A stretch of DNA of 64,000 nucleotides from Hypericum androsaemum (lineage: Eukaryota; Streptophyta; Magnoliopsida; Malpighiales; Hypericaceae), in NCBI GenBank assembly GCA_963995505.1, contig OZ023197.1:14630475-14694474 (forward strand), given 5' to 3'. Every line of letters starts with the position of its first letter. Within the stretch, counting starts at the first letter, position 1. This document shows positions 61,392 through 64,000 of the stretch, piece after piece. Under the pieces are notes generated by a model. The model was not told the DNA's origin and made no database searches. It saw nothing but the letters and a program-made list of their open reading frames with translations. A program made the translations under genes and the position numbers.

Positions 61392-62712
61392 CGTTTCCTC
61401 CTCGCCCCCGAAGAGAGTGTTTGAACTGTATATATAAATATGAAAATATAATATAATTATGTCTTAAAAGGATATTCTATTGATAATTCAATCATTTTAT
61501 TGATAATTCAATCTCTTATAATTTATTATTGTGATGATTATTAGTTGACACAAAATTTCTTTTTTTATTTGCGAAAGTCAGTCTTGATAAAATTCCGTAA
61601 AAAAAATTTACTCGGAGAAAAATGATGATAGTTTATGTCTGTCTTTGTAAAGTGGAGTTTTGGGGAGAAAACAATTAAGTGAGAAGCTTTAATTTTTCCG
61701 GAAACTTCCTATCAAATCGGCTAATGATGTAACGAAACTCGACCACTAAGTGCTAAAATTTTAGATCATTTTAAATTACATTGTGATGAAAAATTTCTTA
61801 CATATTGTTTATGACCAAACACAAACTTTAATATATTAACCGCGACACGTTAAATAAGTTAAAACTTGAAACAAAAACCTTATGGCGGGTGAGACACTCT
61901 ACTAGCTAGTTTCATTTGTATCATATGATATGGCAAGAGAAAAGTGTTAGAATGAACCGACAAATATTTGGCGCCAAAGATCAATTGGAGTTGGTGTAGT
62001 TGAGTTTGATTTTTGAAATGAAAATTCGAGTTGTGCAATATTTATATATGAAAGCATGTATAAAAGATCAAAAACTACTTATAATGGTAGATAAATTTTA
62101 TGAATGGAGCTGGCAAAAAATAACTCTCATTCATACTATTGAAACTACAAATTCTACAATAAAAATTATCCGTGAATACAATTCTAGATTAATATAAAAG
62201 CATGCGCAGGTATCATAATGGAGATCGAGGGAAAATATATTAAGCTGTTGATTTTTTGTATTATTTATTTTTGTATATTTGATTAATCATAAAAACGTGA
62301 CAATTCCAATCAACAATGGGAGACCAGTTCATGTGCACGTCAGTTAAGATCCACAAGGGCCATTTGTGGCTCCAACACATGCACGTTACCAACTACTCTA
62401 GTGAGAATTCGATTAATCGATTCAGTTGTGTTCGGTCGAAGTTTCTGGTTTGGTCCAGGAACATTTGGGACAAGAAGCAAAGCAGTGACAAGAAAGATGG
62501 TTACATTACAATAAACCAGAATTTGTTTCTACAATATGAAGGGGAAGCAGGCATTGCATCTATCTACTTCATCAGAGCACAACAGCAGCCAAATACAGAA
62601 ACCAGAGTTACGGGAATAAATGAGCTGGGATCTTTGAAGAAAATAAAACCGGGACAAGAGGGGAAGAAGAGCCACACCAAAAAGGTTTCATGTTCATTAT
62701 GTCATGAGATGT
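61392..62712. other. intergenic, no gene seen
   Basis: The left end is the promoter of the TTI2-like gene, the right end the 3' flank of the LIM gene. A plus-strand frame at 62316-62762 overlaps the LIM gene antisense and shows no family features. Confidence 0.5.
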
Positions 62713-64000
62713 TCAGGCTTCGGGCAACGGTGCAGCTGCTCGCTTCATCGATGCAGATTTGAGTAGGTGGTTGTAGTTCCCTTTCTCCTTGAAAAGCTGG
62801 GAGAAATGGTGCTTGCAGTATAGCGTACCTTCAAGGGCAGCGTAACTCGACGGGCTGATGGCGCAGCCGCCATGGGAGCATTTGAAACATGACTTGTGAT
62901 ACACCAGGCTCTCCACTGTCACCTGCACATCATAGTAACACAAGGAGATCAGCAGCCATATCAAGAAAGCAACATTCTAACGACCTCGCTGCATTCTTCG
63001 TGCTCGTTGAGCGTGCACATCCTTGGGTACACATTCATGTTAGAAACATTGGCATGATGGCAAGCTGAAATACTAAAGAGAACACCAAAAGCATCTACCA
63101 GGAGATATCCTCCGTTATCTCCCGCTAGCGACATTGCTACTGAGGCAAATAAACTGAACTACTAGCAAGCTGTGGAAATGTTCATTCGACGCAAAGTAGA
63201 GCAAGTAGAGTGGTTGTCACAACTAAACTATGGGCCGAACCTTCTCCAGTGGATAAGCAGTTTTGCCACAGGTTGCACATTTCTCTTGTGTCCCGGAGAA
63301 CATGCTTGCAGCTTTACTAGAGGACCTTGTCTGGAACCAGAAAAAAACCATTCAGAGGCAGAAAAACACCCCACACCGATTACGCACAACTTAAACATAC
63401 TAGGGTACATAAAATTATAACGTACTGGCTATATTATTCAGGAGCATTACCATTTGAGGAGTTAACTTCTCAGCTGACTTGGCAGCTGTTGACATAACAT
63501 GAAAATTAAGTACACACAAGCACATCAAGTGAAGCTTTTGAAATTCAACTTGGAAAATATATATGGGCGTTTGACGAAAAGACACGTACGTGACTGGAAG
63601 TTCTTGTTAAAACTGCCCGATTCCTTGAACAGCTGCTCAAAGTGAGGTTTACAGTAGAGGACGCCTTCCATGGAAGAATAATTGCTTAGCTTAAACACCA
63701 CAAAAAGAGCGCTCAAGTCACACACAACATCAACCATAACATTCTCCACTTACTCATCTTCTAGAAAACGAAAACCGATTCTCCAAAGTGAATCCATTGC
63801 CATATCAACCCGAAAAAATTCTTTCAGCTACACAAGCACACTAATCGAGTGATCTATCTGCTCGTAAGTGCGCATTGCATTGCTGCATTTTAATTACTAG
63901 TTTCAAAATCACATCAGAGAAATGGAGCAGACACGAGCCGAGGAGGAGCATAAGGGAGGGACCTGTAAAGTGCCCTTGCAATGGAAGCACTTGAAGCAGG
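62713..64000 (-). CDS. WLIM2: LIM-domain protein, WLIM2 type (5' end outside window)
   Basis: Exons seen: 64000-63963 (cut by the window edge), 63689-63590, 63485-63451, 63330-63241 and 62922-62713, with consistent phases. The visible product begins in LIM domain 1 (CFKCFHCKGTLQ, then SNYSSMEGVLYCKPHFEQLF), continues through a linker (SPAKSAEKLTPQMTRSSS), and has a full LIM domain 2: FSGTQEKCATCGKTAYPLEK, YHKSCFKCSHGGC, SSYAALEGTLYCKHHFSQLF. It ends with KEKGNYNHLLKSASMKR and a short Ala/Pro tail. The Cys/His zinc ligands of both domains are intact as far as visible. Two-LIM plant proteins of the WLIM2 group bind and bundle actin filaments and also enter the nucleus. The start codon and first LIM Cys pair lie beyond position 64000. 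Confidence 0.93.

Noticed and set aside
62316..62762. 148-codon plus-strand frame
   Set aside because: Overlaps the LIM gene 3' end antisense and shows no family signature.

Overview
The window is nuclear DNA from a flowering plant, most likely a eudicot. Thirteen genes are supported: twelve with spliceable models or a complete open frame matching plant families, and one short secreted-peptide candidate. Introns are plant-like (GT..AG, AT-rich). Long AT-rich stretches between genes hold plant-type transposons: hAT and Mutator-like MITEs, LINEs, SINEs and a Cassandra TRIM. Species cannot be fixed from this sequence alone.

Genes in order: ZAR1-type leucine-rich-repeat receptor kinase (-, 1785-4049); small Ala/Gly/Cys-rich secreted peptide candidate (-, 10937-11101); GAT1_2.1-type class I glutamine amidotransferase (+, 16704-18979); DUF789 protein (-, 19752-22456); DUF620 protein with a probable frameshift (-, 23937-26691); R2R3-MYB of the MYB1/25/109 type (-, 31110-32849); proline transporter (+, 43966-46030); Yos1/IER3IP1-like protein (-, 47736-47984); SYP81-type syntaxin (+, 50291-52019); ribosomal protein eL33/L35a (+, 52637-53493); nucleotide-sugar/triose-phosphate translocator family protein (+, 56173-57595); TTI2-like helical-repeat protein (-, 58635-61391); WLIM2-type LIM protein cut by the right window edge (-, 62713-64000).

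The genes do not form a pathway. Two links are worth noting. The amidotransferase and DUF789 genes lie tail to tail, and from memory their Arabidopsis counterparts are also neighbours (At1g15040 and At1g15030). Yos1-like and SYP81 both belong to ER-Golgi traffic, but adjacency is probably chance.

The gene-poor blocks (4-16.7 kb, 26.7-31.1 kb, 33-44 kb, 48-50 kb) are a layered record of transposition. Four hAT-type MITEs between genes and one inside a DUF620 intron keep 8-bp target duplications, one of the five with a single mismatch. One MITE was later hit by a LINE with its own 17-bp duplication. An intact Cassandra TRIM (two 260-bp LTRs, 5-bp duplication) carries 5S-rRNA-derived LTRs. Two Mutator-like palindromic elements with 9-bp duplications have cores made of expanded TTC/TCC triplets, and a third 2.2-kb element carries about 33 copies of a 22-bp minisatellite. 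The least explained structure is a 2.1-kb inverted-repeat element (6084-8216) with four clusters of self-complementary CCGCTCC..GGAGCGG hairpin units.
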